A stretch of DNA of 64,000 bases from Thalassobacillus pellis (GTDB lineage: Bacteria > Bacillota > Bacilli > Bacillales > Halobacillaceae). The position numbers were made by a program, and so were the translations under genes. The notes below the pieces were generated by a model. The model saw only the letters and a list, made by a program, of their open reading frames with translations, was not told the DNA's origin and made no database searches. Location of the stretch: contig NZ_JAFBDO010000004.1 in NCBI RefSeq assembly GCF_016908295.1, forward strand, positions 124,001 to 188,000, read 5' to 3'. Shown here one piece after another: positions 16,022 to 25,230 of the stretch. Each line of letters opens with the position of its first letter. Within the stretch, counting starts at the first letter, position 1.

Positions 16022-16654
16022 CTAGTTTTCCGGCTGGCTGTTCTGGTCTTTTCGATTGAAAATTTTCTTAGCTTCCTGGATTTCATTTTTAATTTTAGAC
16101 ATTTCCTCATCAAGTCGGAAAGCAGCTTCAGATGCACTTTTCAATCTTGTTTTCACATTGGAAGGAATCTGGCCTGAGTATTTATAGTTCAGGGAATGCT
16201 CATTCGTTGCCCAGAAATTCATCGCCAATGTCCGGATTTGTATTTCAGCAAGTACCTTTTTCTCCCCATGAATCGTCTCTACCGGATAGGAAATTATCAG
16301 ATGATAAGAACGGTACCCGCTTTCCTTCTTTCTTGAAACATAATCCTTTTCTTCGATGATTTCAAAATCGTGCCTGTGCTTAAGCATGTTGACCACCACA
16401 TAAATGTCGTCGACAAATTGACAGACGACACGGACGCCTGCGATGTCCTGTACTTCTTCTTCCATTCCGGCAGCAGGAATATTCCTGCGCTGCATTTTTT
16501 CAATGATACTGGTGATCGGTTTCACTCGGCCGGTCACAAATTCAATCGGTGAGTGTTCCAATTCGTATTCAAATTGGGCGCGCATCCCTTTTAATTTTAC
16601 TTTCAGTTCATCTACCACTTGGGTATAAGGTGCTAAAAAAACCTCCCAATCCAT
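16022..16654 (-). CDS. sasB: Small alarmone synthetase (GTP pyrophosphokinase), YjbM/SasB type
   Basis: A 210-residue RelA/SpoT synthetase domain without hydrolase or regulatory domains. It transfers pyrophosphate from ATP to GDP/GTP to make (p)ppGpp. Visible motifs are EFVTGRVKPITSIIEKM, QDIAGVRVVCQFVDDIY, ESGYRSYHLII and AEIQIRTLAMNFWATNEHSLNYK. The start is ATG at 16654 (MDWEVFLAPY), with AAAGGTGGG 7 nt upstream; upstream extension to 16753 has no site. It is the first gene of a sasB-nadK-rluD operon, divergent from the CYTH gene. Confidence 0.92.
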   Translation of the reverse strand: MDWEVFLAPYTQVVDELKVKLKGMRAQFEYELEHSPIEFVTGRVKPITSIIEKMQRRNIPAAGMEEEVQDIAGVRVVCQFVDDIYVVVNMLKHRHDFEIIEEKDYVSRKKESGYRSYHLIISYPVETIHGEKKVLAEIQIRTLAMNFWATNEHSLNYKYSGQIPSNVKTRLKSASEAAFRLDEEMSKIKNEIQEAKKIFNRKDQNSQPEN

Positions 16655-16747
16655 CCGAGTTCCCACCTTTATGTAGCTTACTGTGTAGCAAATATGTGAT
16701 ATTTCACTCCATTTCATTGTATCATAAAAGATAATAAGAAATAATCT

Positions 16748-16776
16748 TTGCAATCATAGGTTATCTTCCTCATAAT
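16748..16776 (+). promoter_or_regulatory. SigA-like promoter for yjbK
   Basis: TTGCAA (16748-16753), 17 nt, CATAAT (16771-16776); 28 bp before the ATG of the CYTH gene. Confidence 0.5.
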
Positions 16777-16803
16777 TATTGCAGGGTTGAGGAGGCATTC
16801 ATT

Positions 16804-17376
16804 ATGACACAGGAAATTGAAATCGAATTTAAAAATTTATTGACGGAAGATGAGTTCCATCGTTTGGAAACAACCCTCCCGTTTGACCGGGCAAAAACAG
16901 AGACACAGACGAACCATTATTTTGAAACGCCGGAATTCGCTCTCCGTGATCGAGGGTCAGCCCTACGTATCAGAGAAAAAAACGGCGTATATACCATGAC
17001 ATTGAAACAGCCCAAAGGCGAGGATCTTCTGGAAACGCATGAGCCTGTTACGCCAGATGAATTCCAAGGCTGGATAAATGGGTCACCTGCGAGGAAAGAA
17101 TATATGGAGAAACAATTGAATGAACTTGGAATTGAGCCGGACAGGCTGAGATACTGGGGCGCCCTCACCACCAGAAGGAATGAAATCATCTACCATGATA
17201 CAACCGTGGTGCTTGACCACAGCAGCTATAACGATGTGGAAGACTATGAGCTCGAGCTGGAAGCCGATCACCGGGCCCATGGGGAGAAAATTTTCCATCA
17301 GTTATTGACGGACCATGAAATCCCGGAAAGACCAACCGATAATAAAATCAAACGATTCTTCCAGACCTTGCGTTAA
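16804..17376 (+). CDS. yjbK: CYTH-domain protein YjbK
   Basis: A 190-residue CYTH (adenylate cyclase/thiamine triphosphatase) family protein. The signature ExExK is present as EIEIEFK at residues 4-10. Further tunnel residues are in ALRIREKNG, YTMTLKQPKG, LDHSSYNDVEDYELELEAD and DNKIKRFF. The fold binds triphosphates with a divalent metal. The bacterial YjbK is next to the sasB alarmone synthetase in B. subtilis as here, suggesting a nucleotide-polyphosphate link, but the substrate is unproven. GAGGAGG precedes the ATG. Confidence 0.88.
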   Translation: MTQEIEIEFKNLLTEDEFHRLETTLPFDRAKTETQTNHYFETPEFALRDRGSALRIREKNGVYTMTLKQPKGEDLLETHEPVTPDEFQGWINGSPARKEYMEKQLNELGIEPDRLRYWGALTTRRNEIIYHDTTVVLDHSSYNDVEDYELELEADHRAHGEKIFHQLLTDHEIPERPTDNKIKRFFQTLR

Positions 17377-17387
17377 AAACACAACGT

Positions 17388-17416
17388 TTGCCGTAGCGGA
17401 GGACCGTTGCTACAAT
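17388..17416 (+). promoter_or_regulatory. SigA-like promoter for yjbI-yjbH
   Basis: TTGCCG (17388-17393), 17 nt, TACAAT (17411-17416), 31 bp before the ATG at 17447. Confidence 0.6.
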
Positions 17417-17446
17417 GAATAACAAGTAAAGAAAGGTGTCTTGACT

Positions 17447-17848
17447 ATGCACAAACCAGGTACAATATATGAGGCGATCGGTGGCAGAGATAAAGTTGTC
17501 GCCCTAGTTGATGCTTTTTATAAGCGTGTGGCTGAGCATCCAGATCTGATACCTATATTCCCTGATGATTTGACGGAGACTGCACGTAAGCAAAAGCAGT
17601 TTTTAACCCAATTTTTCGGGGGACCGGCCCTTTATACTGAAGAGCACGGTCATCCAATGCTGCGCGCCAGACATTTGCCATTTCCGATCACCCCGACACG
17701 AAAGGATGCCTGGCTTGCATGCATGGAAGCTGCCCTTGAAGAAGCAGAAATAGAAGAGCCCTATCGTCAGGCCATATTCGAACGGCTGACTATGACAGCG
17801 CAGCATATGATGAATACAACAGAGGACGAGAAAGGAGAATCTATGTGA
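17447..17848 (+). CDS. yjbI: Truncated (2/2) haemoglobin YjbI, group II
   Basis: A 133-residue group-II truncated globin. YEAIGG and the [13 protein letters not shown] helix are characteristic; the proximal haem His is in RARHLPFPI and Trp in DAWLACM. In Firmicutes these bind O2 or NO, and YjbI has been linked to redox protection. The start is ATG at 17447: AAAGGTG is 8 nt away, but only 2 nt from the TTG at 17441. Its last codons overlap the GTG start of yjbH (ATGTGA), a coupled pair that is conserved in order. Confidence 0.9.
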   Translation: MHKPGTIYEAIGGRDKVVALVDAFYKRVAEHPDLIPIFPDDLTETARKQKQFLTQFFGGPALYTEEHGHPMLRARHLPFPITPTRKDAWLACMEAALEEAEIEEPYRQAIFERLTMTAQHMMNTTEDEKGESM

Positions 17849-18735
17849 GTTGGAAAGCTACTGGAACATCGCAGGAACAACCGAATACCCAAATCAGTTT
17901 TTTTGACCTGTTGAAAAGGCCAGTAGAAATATATGTCTTTATAGATCCTCTATGTCCCGAATGCTGGTCATTAGAACCGATAATAAAGAAACTTACCATA
18001 GAGTATGGACGATTTTTCACGATTCGCCCGATTATCAGCGGAAAAATGACGTCCCTTCATAAGAAGATACTGGATAAACCATCTCACTTGAAAAAAGTAT
18101 GGGATAAAACAGCCAACCGGACGGGTATGTGCTGTGATGGGGATGTCTGGCTTGAAAACCCAATCTCCTCCCCATTGATAACCTCGCTCGCCATCAAGGC
18201 AGCAGAGCTTCAAGGAAAAAAGCCGGGGATGCGCTTTTTACGAAAAGTACAAGAGTATGTATTCCTTGAAAAACAGAATATCTCAGAAGAGGAAGTATTG
18301 ATAGAATGTGCAAGAAAAAGCAAGCTTGACGTGGATGAATTTGTCAAAGACTTGCATTCCGATGCAGCGAGAAGAGCCTTACAATGTGATTTTAAATTGA
18401 CGAGGGAAATGGATGTCGATTCCATCCCTACACTTGTCCTATTCAACCAGTCCGATGAAGATGCTGGTCTGAAAGTGTCAGGAACATACGCTTATAACGT
18501 CTATGTCAATGTATTGAAGGAAATGTTGCAGAAAGATCCGAAACCTGCTAATAAACCCACTCTCGAGGAATTTTTAAGCTATTATAATTTTGTTGCCAAT
18601 AAAGAAATCGCCGTCGTATTCGACTGGACAGAGCAACAGGCTAAAAAAGAAATGAAAAAGCTAGTCCTAAAACAAAAAGTAAAGGAAGTCCCTGTCAAAT
18701 ACGGGGTGTTCTGGAGATATGAACCTGAGGGTTAA
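17845..18735 (+). CDS. yjbH: YjbH, ClpXP adaptor for Spx degradation (DsbA-like)
   Basis: A 296-residue DsbA-like thioredoxin-fold protein. The CPEC motif (Cys37 to Cys40) follows VFIDPL, and ends in CWSLEP as in FrnE/YjbH proteins. YjbH binds Spx and presents it to ClpXP; spx is in this window at 24.6 kb. GTG start at 17845 with AAAGGAG 7 nt before it, overlapping the yjbI stop. A helical C-terminal part of about 90 residues follows the fold. A terminator follows. Confidence 0.9.
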   Translation: MSWKATGTSQEQPNTQISFFDLLKRPVEIYVFIDPLCPECWSLEPIIKKLTIEYGRFFTIRPIISGKMTSLHKKILDKPSHLKKVWDKTANRTGMCCDGDVWLENPISSPLITSLAIKAAELQGKKPGMRFLRKVQEYVFLEKQNISEEEVLIECARKSKLDVDEFVKDLHSDAARRALQCDFKLTREMDVDSIPTLVLFNQSDEDAGLKVSGTYAYNVYVNVLKEMLQKDPKPANKPTLEEFLSYYNFVANKEIAVVFDWTEQQAKKEMKKLVLKQKVKEVPVKYGVFWRYEPEG

Positions 18736-18739
18736 ACAC

Positions 18740-18774
18740 AAACGCACAGCCTGAAAGCGGCTGTGCGTTTCTTA
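18740..18774 (+). terminator. Terminator after yjbH
   Basis: AACGCACAGCC (18741-18751) pairs with GGCTGTGCGTT (18759-18769) over a 7-nt loop; the T tract is short. Confidence 0.8.
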
Positions 18775-18834
18775 TATCATAATGTTCTATGCAGAAAAGG
18801 ATAAGCATATCATGGGGGTGAGGAGGCGATTGCC

Positions 18835-19011
18835 GTGAAAACCCCTTACATCATCTTATTCGTCTTTCTTTACTTGGTTGCCTTTACCATTAACATTTTC
18901 GGGCTGATGCGCCTTTATCCCCTCTATGTAACATCACCGGTGCTATTTCTGCTGATTTATATTTTCATCAAATCGCTTTTACATAGGCGCAGGTTCAAAG
19001 GCTTCGATTGA
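18835..19011 (+). CDS. Small two-segment membrane protein, 58 aa
   Basis: GTG at 18835 is preceded by GAGGAGG with 8-nt spacing. The 58 residues show two hydrophobic segments (about residues 4-24 and 33-47) and a basic C terminus LLHRRRFKGF, so it is probably an inner-membrane protein with cytoplasmic C terminus (positive-inside rule). I do not recognise the family. It stands alone after the yjbH terminator and before a 570-bp repeat-rich gap. The excellent ribosome binding site and clean membrane pattern are the main support. Confidence 0.6.
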   Translation: MKTPYIILFVFLYLVAFTINIFGLMRLYPLYVTSPVLFLLIYIFIKSLLHRRRFKGFD

Positions 19012-19054
19012 AGCTGAAATCTGCATTTCAAGAATCGATCAGCTGACTAACCAA

Positions 19055-19181
19055 CGAATCGCATGCCGGCGGAAGCTTGCCGCGGGCACAGCCTCAAGCC
19101 TTCTTGGCCAAAAAGACCGCTTGACCAAGTGGATCTTCGGCTCGTGCTGTTATCGCAGTCGTCACCGCATCTAGCTCATCG
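19055..19181 (-). repeat. Copy of repeat R2, minus orientation
   Basis: The reverse complement matches the copies at 38822 and 39127: core GCGGGCACAGCCTCA, CTTGACCAAGTGGATCTTCG and GGCTCGTGCTGTT. It is more diverged than those two. It occupies the first part of the gene-free stretch 19012-19584. Confidence 0.75.
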
Positions 19182-19239
19182 TGGGATCAGCCATGAAATA
19201 ACCGTATACCGCAATAAACTTTAACAGCGCCAATCAATC

Positions 19240-19284
19240 AAAAAAGGGTGATTTTCTTTGTTTTTTAAGAAAATCACTTTTTTC
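19240..19284. terminator. Isolated bidirectional hairpin
   Basis: GTGATTTTCTT (19248-19258) pairs with AAGAAAATCAC (19267-19277), flanked by A6 and T6. No adjacent gene end explains it; it lies between an R2 and an R1 copy. Confidence 0.65.
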
Positions 19285-19341
19285 TCGCGCCACAATACTT
19301 TAAATAAAACCACTGTAAGATTAAATCCTCTAAAATTAAAC

Positions 19342-19475
19342 CAAAAGCGGAACCACCTTGCCCACCCCTGACAAGCTTAAGGAGATTCTTGTCTTGACGC
19401 TTTTTACCACAGGGAGAATCGACCGCTATTTTTAAAACAAAATCTTCTTTTTTCAGTGACCTCGAAGGTTTCCCA
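19342..19475 (+). repeat. Degenerate copy of repeat R1
   Basis: CAAAAGCGGAA, ACCCCTGACAAGCTTAAG, TTGACGCTTTTTACCAC and GACCTCGAAGG occur in the R1 order and spacing, with many substitutions and an insertion. Confidence 0.55.
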
Positions 19476-19504
19476 GCCCCACTTTTCCGGTATCAACATT
19501 ACAG

Positions 19505-19556
19505 AAAAGACTGCCCCAATTAGCCTATTACAGACTTATGGGACAGCCCTTTATCT
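19505..19556 (-). terminator. Imperfect terminator after pepF
   Basis: On the minus strand GGGCTGTCCCAT can pair imperfectly with ATTGGGGCAGTC, followed by TTTT. It lies 30-80 bp beyond the pepF stop. Confidence 0.4.
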
Positions 19557-19584
19557 TAGTAGAGTGGTTTTTACCATCACATGA

Positions 19585-21393
19585 TTATTTCAATAGTTCT
19601 TCCATTTCGGTCAGTTTTTGTTCGAAGACATCCAGCGCTGCCAAAAGAGGTTCTTTAGAGGTCATATCGACACCTGCCTGTTTCAGCACTTCAATCGGAT
19701 AGTCGCTGCTGCCTGCTTTCAGGAAGTTTTTATAGCGTTCGACCGCTCCTTCCCCTTCTTCAAGAATCTGGGAAGCAAGTGCTGTCGCTGCAGCGTAACC
19801 GGTAGCATATTGATAAACATAATAGTTGTAATAGAAATGCGGGATACGTGCCCACTCTAGACCGATCTCATCATCAATCACAAGCTCATCACCAAAATAT
19901 TTCTTATTCAGATCATAGTAGAGCTCAGTCAATTTATCAGCAGTCAGCGCTTCACCATTCTGCGCAAGAACATGAATATCATGCTCGAATTCAGCGAACA
20001 TTGCCTGACGGAAAACGGTACCTCGGAATCCCTCCAGGAAATTATTGAGCAGGTACATCTTCTTCTTGTCATCCTCCGTCACCTTAAGCAGATGATCGTT
20101 TAAAAGTGCTTCGTTGCAAGTCGAAGCCACTTCCGCAACGAAAATGGAATAATTGCCATATCGGTACGGCTGATTTTCAAACGTGTAATAGCTGTGCAAG
20201 GAGTGACCAAGTTCATGGGCAAGCGTAAACAGGTTATTAATGTTATCCTGCCAGTTCAGGAGAATATAAGGATGCGTTCCATAATGGCCAGAGGAGTAAG
20301 CGCCACTCCGCTTCCCTTTATTTTCTTCGACATCAATCCATCGATTCTGATAGCCTTTTTTGATAATTCCGGTATACTCTTCCCCCAAAGGTTCGAGACC
20401 TTCTAAGACAAGTCCCTTGGCTTCCTCGTAACTGACATCCATATCAACATCTTTGACGAGAGGAGTATAAAGGTCATACATATGAAGCTCCTCAAGGCCG
20501 AGCACTTTTTTCCTCAGCTGAATATAGCGATGAAGTAACGGCAAACGCTCATTTACAGCATCGATCAGGTTATCGTATACCTGTTCAGGAATTTTATTGT
20601 CATCAAGCGCCGCTTCCCGTGCTGAACTGTAATTACGTACTTCGGCGAAGTAGTTGTCTTTCTTCACGTTTCCACTTAAGGTGGAAGCAAACGTATTCTT
20701 GAATTTCTCAAAAGTATCATACATCGCTTTGAATGCGGATTCCCGGACGCTCCGATCCTTCGATTCCATAAAGCGGATATAGCGGCCGTGGGTCACATCG
20801 ACCTCATTTCCCTCCTCATCCTTAATGCTCGGGAACGTCAAGTCGGCATTATTCAGCATGCCAAAGGTCTGTGACGGGCTGGAAGCAACTTCTGAAAATC
20901 CAGCCAGGAGAGCTTCCTCTTTTTCACTAAGTACATGCTCTTTTTGGCGAGTGATTTCGTCCAATGTATGTTTATAGAGCCTCAGTTCTTCTTTTTCGCT
21001 TAAGAATTGCTCCACCTTACCCTCTTCCATCGCAAGGATTTCCGGTACAATAAAACTCATGGCAGAAGCCACTTGTGTATAAAGGTTTTCCGCTTTGGAA
21101 TTAAGTTCTTGATAAAAAGAATTCGTCGTATCCTGGTCCGCTCGCATGTGGGCATATGTGAACAGCTTACCTGTACGATTCGATATTTCGTCCTGAAGCT
21201 TGAACAGTCCATACAGCTGATCAGCTGATTCGGACAGCTTTCCCTGATATTCTTTCACTTCCGGAAGCATCTTTTTGACTGCTTCGAATTCTTTTTTCCA
21301 ATCTTCATCGCTTGGGAAAATATCCTCAAGCTTCCACGTATGTTCAACAGGAATGTCTTCTCGCTTAGGTAATTCTTTGGTAGATGGCGCCAT
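19585..21393 (-). CDS. pepF: Oligoendopeptidase F
   Basis: A 602-residue M3B-family zinc metallopeptidase. The HELGHSLHS motif (HExxH) at about residue 386 gives the zinc ligands and catalytic Glu; a third Glu ligand follows in FVAEVASTCNEALL. It degrades short peptides in the cytoplasm. AAGGAGG precedes the ATG. It lies 90 bp downstream of coiA, as in B. subtilis and streptococci, where PepF and CoiA are neighbours. Confidence 0.95.
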   Translation of the reverse strand: MAPSTKELPKREDIPVEHTWKLEDIFPSDEDWKKEFEAVKKMLPEVKEYQGKLSESADQLYGLFKLQDEISNRTGKLFTYAHMRADQDTTNSFYQELNSKAENLYTQVASAMSFIVPEILAMEEGKVEQFLSEKEELRLYKHTLDEITRQKEHVLSEKEEALLAGFSEVASSPSQTFGMLNNADLTFPSIKDEEGNEVDVTHGRYIRFMESKDRSVRESAFKAMYDTFEKFKNTFASTLSGNVKKDNYFAEVRNYSSAREAALDDNKIPEQVYDNLIDAVNERLPLLHRYIQLRKKVLGLEELHMYDLYTPLVKDVDMDVSYEEAKGLVLEGLEPLGEEYTGIIKKGYQNRWIDVEENKGKRSGAYSSGHYGTHPYILLNWQDNINNLFTLAHELGHSLHSYYTFENQPYRYGNYSIFVAEVASTCNEALLNDHLLKVTEDDKKKMYLLNNFLEGFRGTVFRQAMFAEFEHDIHVLAQNGEALTADKLTELYYDLNKKYFGDELVIDDEIGLEWARIPHFYYNYYVYQYATGYAAATALASQILEEGEGAVERYKNFLKAGSSDYPIEVLKQAGVDMTSKEPLLAALDVFEQKLTEMEELLK

Positions 21394-21483
21394 TGCTATT
21401 CCTCCTTGATATCACTTCGTCATCGTAACAAATTCTCTAAAAAAGTGGAAAATACCTTCCTATTTTATGAAGTTTTGTCAATT

Positions 21484-22644
21484 CTATGTTTGCAATGTAC
21501 CTATTTTCTGAGACTGGCTTTTCAGCTTTTGAAAATCTATCTTATCCTGCTGCAAAGCATCCATGACGGTTTTTGGGAAAATCAATTCCCTTTCCTTACG
21601 ATAGATGCCAGAAGCTACATGTTTTGTAAAGCCTAATCTTGATAGCAAATCCAGATACTCGACAAGTGGATCAGGAGATAGTAAATGATGGGGAAGGTCA
21701 TGAAGTTCAGGAGAATGTTGTTTACGAAGGATGGTTCCAGTTGGAGCTGGGTGGTAAATATCGAGAAGATAGCGGCTCTGCCAAATCCATGGTGGATCTT
21801 TAATATGAACCTGACTAGATACAGGCAAAAATGCGGCAGTCGGCAAGGTAGAACGATGCAAACCCTGCTGGTACAGCACATTGGTCCACAATTTTTCCTG
21901 TTTAGATAGATAGGGTTTTACATGTGTGCGGCTGCGGAACACATGTTTCTCCCAATAATTCCAGAAGTTATCCAAAGGTAATTTGGACTCAGCGAACAAA
22001 TCGGGAAAGCCAGTCGATGGCAGTCGGAAAAATCGAAGATCAGAAAACGCTGTCCTGCTCCCGGTTCCCTGAATGTGGCGGGCAACTACAAACTGGAATG
22101 CGATGGGGTCGTAGTAAAAGAGGGTGCAGTTACCAAAATTGTAGAGGAACTGACGATGAAAATTGTGGAGTTGTATGGTGGAGGTGCCCTGACGTTTCAA
22201 TTGTCTGCCTCCAAGTACCCAAAAAGGGTAAATGCCTTTCTTACGATAGGCTTCACTCCTTGTTCTGATGTCTTCCTGTGGGATGGTGGCACATTGAAAT
22301 TCCAAGGCGATCTGCTTTCCTTTCCAGTTAATCAGAATGTCGGGACGCTTTTTGATATCCTTCAAATAAGCTTCCAGTTCAACATCATAGCCCTGACCTT
22401 TCAACCACTGGTACAAGTGAATTTTTCCGGTTTGATGATATGTTCCCTCTCCTCCTTCCTTATCCGGACAAATACTATTGGGGAGGTGGGCAAAGTGTGG
22501 AATCACCACACTCCCGGCTCTGATCAGCACCGGTTCCTTGCAACTGGGACAATAATACCTCTCCTTCTTTAACTGATCGATTTCTTCCCTTGTCTGTCCG
22601 ATCAATTGAACGGTTTTTCCACTTTCAGATAAAGCGCTAAGCAA
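21484..22644 (-). CDS. coiA: Competence protein CoiA
   Basis: A 386-residue CoiA-family protein, needed for recombination of DNA taken up during competence. The N terminus has a zinc-finger-like CPSCKEPVLIRAG and IPHFAHL. It is followed by a nuclease-like core with YHQTGKIHLYQWLK and RPDILINWKGKQIALEFQCA, in which RPDI...LEFQ resembles the PD-(D/E)XK active site. The start is TTG at 22644, since GAGGTGATGA lies just before it; an overlapping ATG is in another frame. No clear ComK box was recognised upstream. Confidence 0.88.
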   Translation of the reverse strand: MLSALSESGKTVQLIGQTREEIDQLKKERYYCPSCKEPVLIRAGSVVIPHFAHLPNSICPDKEGGEGTYHQTGKIHLYQWLKGQGYDVELEAYLKDIKKRPDILINWKGKQIALEFQCATIPQEDIRTRSEAYRKKGIYPFWVLGGRQLKRQGTSTIQLHNFHRQFLYNFGNCTLFYYDPIAFQFVVARHIQGTGSRTAFSDLRFFRLPSTGFPDLFAESKLPLDNFWNYWEKHVFRSRTHVKPYLSKQEKLWTNVLYQQGLHRSTLPTAAFLPVSSQVHIKDPPWIWQSRYLLDIYHPAPTGTILRKQHSPELHDLPHHLLSPDPLVEYLDLLSRLGFTKHVASGIYRKERELIFPKTVMDALQQDKIDFQKLKSQSQKIGTLQT

Positions 22645-22815
22645 ATCATCACCTCTTTCGCTTTTATCCTATTCGCCTTTGTTATGTAGAACTCCTACTT
22701 GACAAGTCACTTCTGGTCAGTCTGTTCGGAACAAATGTGCAGACTCCCCCTACATCCTAAGATTTGTACTTGAAACATTAAAACTTCCCTACGTCAAAAA
22801 ACTCCTTTTAATGTA

Positions 22816-22846
22816 CAAAAAAAAGCACACCACAAGGGTATGCTCA
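22816..22846 (-). terminator. Terminator after mecA
   Basis: On the minus strand AGCATACCC pairs with GGTGTGCT over a 4-nt loop, followed by T8. It is directly downstream of mecA. Confidence 0.85.
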
Positions 22847-22849
22847 TAT

Positions 22850-23548
22850 CTATTGAGGGAAATAATCCCTGATTTGTTTGAATACGTCATCATGAAAAAT
22901 AACTTTTCCGTACTCTTCCAAACGGTGAACTGTCAAAGAGGATTCATGACCATACTCAAGAATTTGACTTAATAAATTTTCTTGCACATCATCATTCATA
23001 TTTTCATCATCGAATTGAATATATAAATAGTAGGCATCTTCAAAATGATAAAGACTTTGTGCAAATACTTCCGAAGTCTGGAAAGAATGACTTAACTGGA
23101 TCACATCTTCAAAGTTGTCAAATTGGACAGTGAAATTGAGTTGTTCCATTTCAGAGTGTGCATCACTGTCTTCATCATCAAGCTGGTCAGAGTTTTCGTC
23201 AGCTTCATTCAACTTTTCTTCCAGCAAAGATTCTATTTTTTCATCAACTGGCATATCAATTGTCTTGCCATTTTCTGTCGGAAGTTCGAGCTTTTGCCCA
23301 TCCTGGGAGAGCTGTGCTTTTGTGACGATGACTTCCAGGCCTTTTTCCATCGCTTGTACTTGTATCCATAATGGACCATCTGCGTGGAAATTCTCCTGAT
23401 CGTTAACTTCGTCCATCATTTCCCAGAACAGCTGCTCGCTGCGATCACGATTATACCAGATCTCTTCTCGGTCAAAACCGCGCTGTTCTACATCTTGGTA
23501 AGAGACATAAAATTTGACGGTGTGTTCATTGATTCTTTCGATTTCCAT
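22850..23548 (-). CDS. mecA: Adaptor protein MecA
   Basis: A 232-residue MecA, the adaptor that brings ComK and other substrates to ClpCP. It starts MEIERINEHTVKFYVSYQD, has an acidic linker (about residues 115-140, rich in Asp/Glu), and a C-terminal ClpC-binding domain ending with VIFHDDVFKQIRDYFP. Length is slightly above B. subtilis MecA. AGGGAGAGAG precedes the ATG. The gap 23549-23859 to terC holds both promoters; I see no riboswitch or strong repeat in it. Confidence 0.94.
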   Translation of the reverse strand: MEIERINEHTVKFYVSYQDVEQRGFDREEIWYNRDRSEQLFWEMMDEVNDQENFHADGPLWIQVQAMEKGLEVIVTKAQLSQDGQKLELPTENGKTIDMPVDEKIESLLEEKLNEADENSDQLDDEDSDAHSEMEQLNFTVQFDNFEDVIQLSHSFQTSEVFAQSLYHFEDAYYLYIQFDDENMNDDVQENLLSQILEYGHESSLTVHRLEEYGKVIFHDDVFKQIRDYFPQ

Positions 23549-23859
23549 GTATCTCTCTCCCTTCTATTTTCAAATAAGCGGAAGGGACTTATTTACCCTC
23601 AGAAGTTATTTATATATACCTTACCCCATCTTCCTTCGAATCAATCTCAGGAATCATTTTTGGCAGGTATTTCTTTACTCTATTGTATGACAGCGTCACC
23701 GAATATGGAAAACAAAATGCTTTGAATACGCAAAAACAAACGATTGTCACAAGTTTGTCATTACGTGAACTTGGACAAGACCGTTTTTCTCAAAGGGATA
23801 TTAGTAGTTAATTTTAGCTCATTTTCAGTTGTTTGTCACTAGATAACAGGGGGTTTTTT

Positions 23860-24519
23860 ATGGAATGGGAATTGTTTCAATCCATATTCATCATTATTGG
23901 AATCGACATTATTCTGGGTGGTGACAACGCAATCGTCATCGCTCTGGCAAGCAGGAAGCTGCCGGAGAGTCAGCGGAATAAAGCGATATTTTTCGGGACA
24001 GGCTTAGCAATTGTTGTACGGGTGCTACTGACAGCAATCGCATTGTATCTATTGCATATCCCGTTCCTAAAATTTGTCGGCGGGCTTCTGCTCATTTACA
24101 TAGCGGTCAAACTATTGACCGAAAATGACGAAGATCCGAATATTAAAGCTGGGGACAGTTTGATTTCCGCTGTCAAAACCATTGTGTTCGCAGATATTGT
24201 CATGGGGTTTGATAATGTACTGGCAATCGCAGGTGCCTCCCACGATAACCTGCTCTTAGTGGTTACAGGTCTGCTCGTATCTGTCCCAATCATTGTATGG
24301 GGCAGTAAAATCATCCTGTCTTTAATGGAGAAGTTCCCGACGCTTGTATACATCGGGGCCGGAATTCTTGCCTATACGGCTTCAGAAATGATCTTGGAAG
24401 AAAAACGTCTTCAGCCCTTTTTTCAGCAAATGGAGGGAATAACGTTTTTGCTGCCATTTCTCATCATCCTATTAGTCCTGGCCTGGGGACATCGATCTAA
24501 TCAACTAGCGGAAAAATAA
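23860..24519 (+). CDS. yjbE: TerC-family integral membrane protein (YjbE)
   Basis: A 219-residue TerC protein with about seven membrane segments. The two conserved acidic motifs GGDNAIVIALA and MGFDNVLAIAGA are visible; these Asp/Asn residues probably bind divalent metal. Related B. subtilis proteins (YkoY, YceF) export Mn2+ or help metallation of exported enzymes. ATG at 23860 is chosen because CAGGGGG lies about 6 nt before it; the TTG at 23833 lacks a site. No yybP-ykoY Mn2+ riboswitch is visible upstream. It converges with spx. Confidence 0.9.
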   Translation: MEWELFQSIFIIIGIDIILGGDNAIVIALASRKLPESQRNKAIFFGTGLAIVVRVLLTAIALYLLHIPFLKFVGGLLLIYIAVKLLTENDEDPNIKAGDSLISAVKTIVFADIVMGFDNVLAIAGASHDNLLLVVTGLLVSVPIIVWGSKIILSLMEKFPTLVYIGAGILAYTASEMILEEKRLQPFFQQMEGITFLLPFLIILLVLAWGHRSNQLAEK

Positions 24520-24520
24520 A

Positions 24521-24556
24521 AATAGACCGCTTTTGTCTTCTGCGGTCCATTTTTTA
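24521..24556 (+). terminator. Terminator after terC
   Basis: AGACCGC and GCGGTC(C) flank an 11-nt loop and are followed by ATTTTTT. Confidence 0.8.
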
Positions 24557-24648
24557 CACTTTAAGAAAGTTTAACTTTGTTAAAGAATTAAAGTTTAGTA
24601 AAACTAAGGCTTTTGCCAAAAGGACTAGGCGACAAGCCAAATTTTTCT
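24557..24648 (+). repeat. Copy of repeat R3
   Basis: It runs from CTTTAAGAAAGTTTAACTTT to GGCGACAAGCCAAATTTTT. Other copies are at 61779-61873 (+) and 48835-48925 (-). It ends 4 bp from the spx stop, between the convergent terC and spx genes. Confidence 0.85.
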
Positions 24649-24652
24649 GATA

Positions 24653-25048
24653 TTAATTAACGAGACGCTGTGCTTCACGAAGTTGGAATGTACGTACGCT
24701 TCTTGGAAGGAAACGACGAATTTCATCTTCGTTGTACCCTACTTGCAGGCGCTTTTCGTCTAAGATGATCGGACGGCGAAGCAAGCCTGGGTTTTCCTGA
24801 ATCAAGTCGAAAAGGTCTTTCAATGGCATCTGATCGAAATCAACATCTAGCTTCTGGAAAACTTTCGACCTGGTGGAAATGATTTCTTCCGTTCCATCCT
24901 CAGTCATACGAAGGATTTCCTTGATTTCGTCGAGCGTTAAAGATTCCGAGAAAATATTCCGTTCCTTGAATGGAATATCGTGTTCTTCTAGCCACGCTTT
25001 TGCTTTGCGGCAGGATGTACAACTTGGTGAGGTATAAAGTGTTACCAT
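24653..25048 (-). CDS. spx: Transcriptional regulator Spx
   Basis: A 131-residue ArsC-fold protein, exactly the length of B. subtilis Spx. The redox switch CTSC (Cys10, Cys13) follows MVTLYTSP, and RRPIILD and the C-terminal helix are conserved. Spx binds the RNA polymerase alpha C-terminal domain during disulfide stress. Start at ATG 25048, with GAGGAG about 9 nt upstream; an open frame extends to 25087 without a site. Its degradation adaptor yjbH is in the same window. The upstream gene yjbC and spx are separated by a 380-bp gap with an inverted repeat. Confidence 0.96.
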   Translation of the reverse strand: MVTLYTSPSCTSCRKAKAWLEEHDIPFKERNIFSESLTLDEIKEILRMTEDGTEEIISTRSKVFQKLDVDFDQMPLKDLFDLIQENPGLLRRPIILDEKRLQVGYNEDEIRRFLPRSVRTFQLREAQRLVN

Positions 25049-25202
25049 TGGAACTTCACTCCTCAATAAAATGTATTTAACATACAAGATTTGTAAGTGC
25101 TTGCTAGTTTAAAATTAGTTTAAATAACAGCCTATGTATAATATATCACATATGTCAAGTATTAGCTAGGCCAATTGGATATTTATTATACAAAACTTGT
25201 AC

Positions 25203-25230
25203 AAAACAAACATGAACATCTGTTTGTTTT
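25203..25230. repeat. Perfect 10-bp inverted repeat upstream of spx
   Basis: AAAACAAACA (25203-25212) and TGTTTGTTTT (25221-25230) are separated by 8 nt. It lies about 155 bp upstream of the spx ATG in an AT-rich region, where an operator or a promoter-region structure is possible. The rest of 25049-25317 is AT-rich with TATAAT-like sequences. Confidence 0.5.

Noticed and set aside
18736-18834. Small RNA RoxS/RsaE near yjbH
   Set aside because: The paired C-rich CCCCUUUGU motifs expected for RoxS are not in the intergenic regions around yjbH.
22075-22572. 165-aa plus-strand frame
   Set aside because: It is entirely antisense to coiA, which has clear family motifs.
23700-23859. yybP-ykoY Mn2+ riboswitch before terC
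   Set aside because: The conserved GGGGAGUA-type and CUG-rich loops of this riboswitch are not seen.
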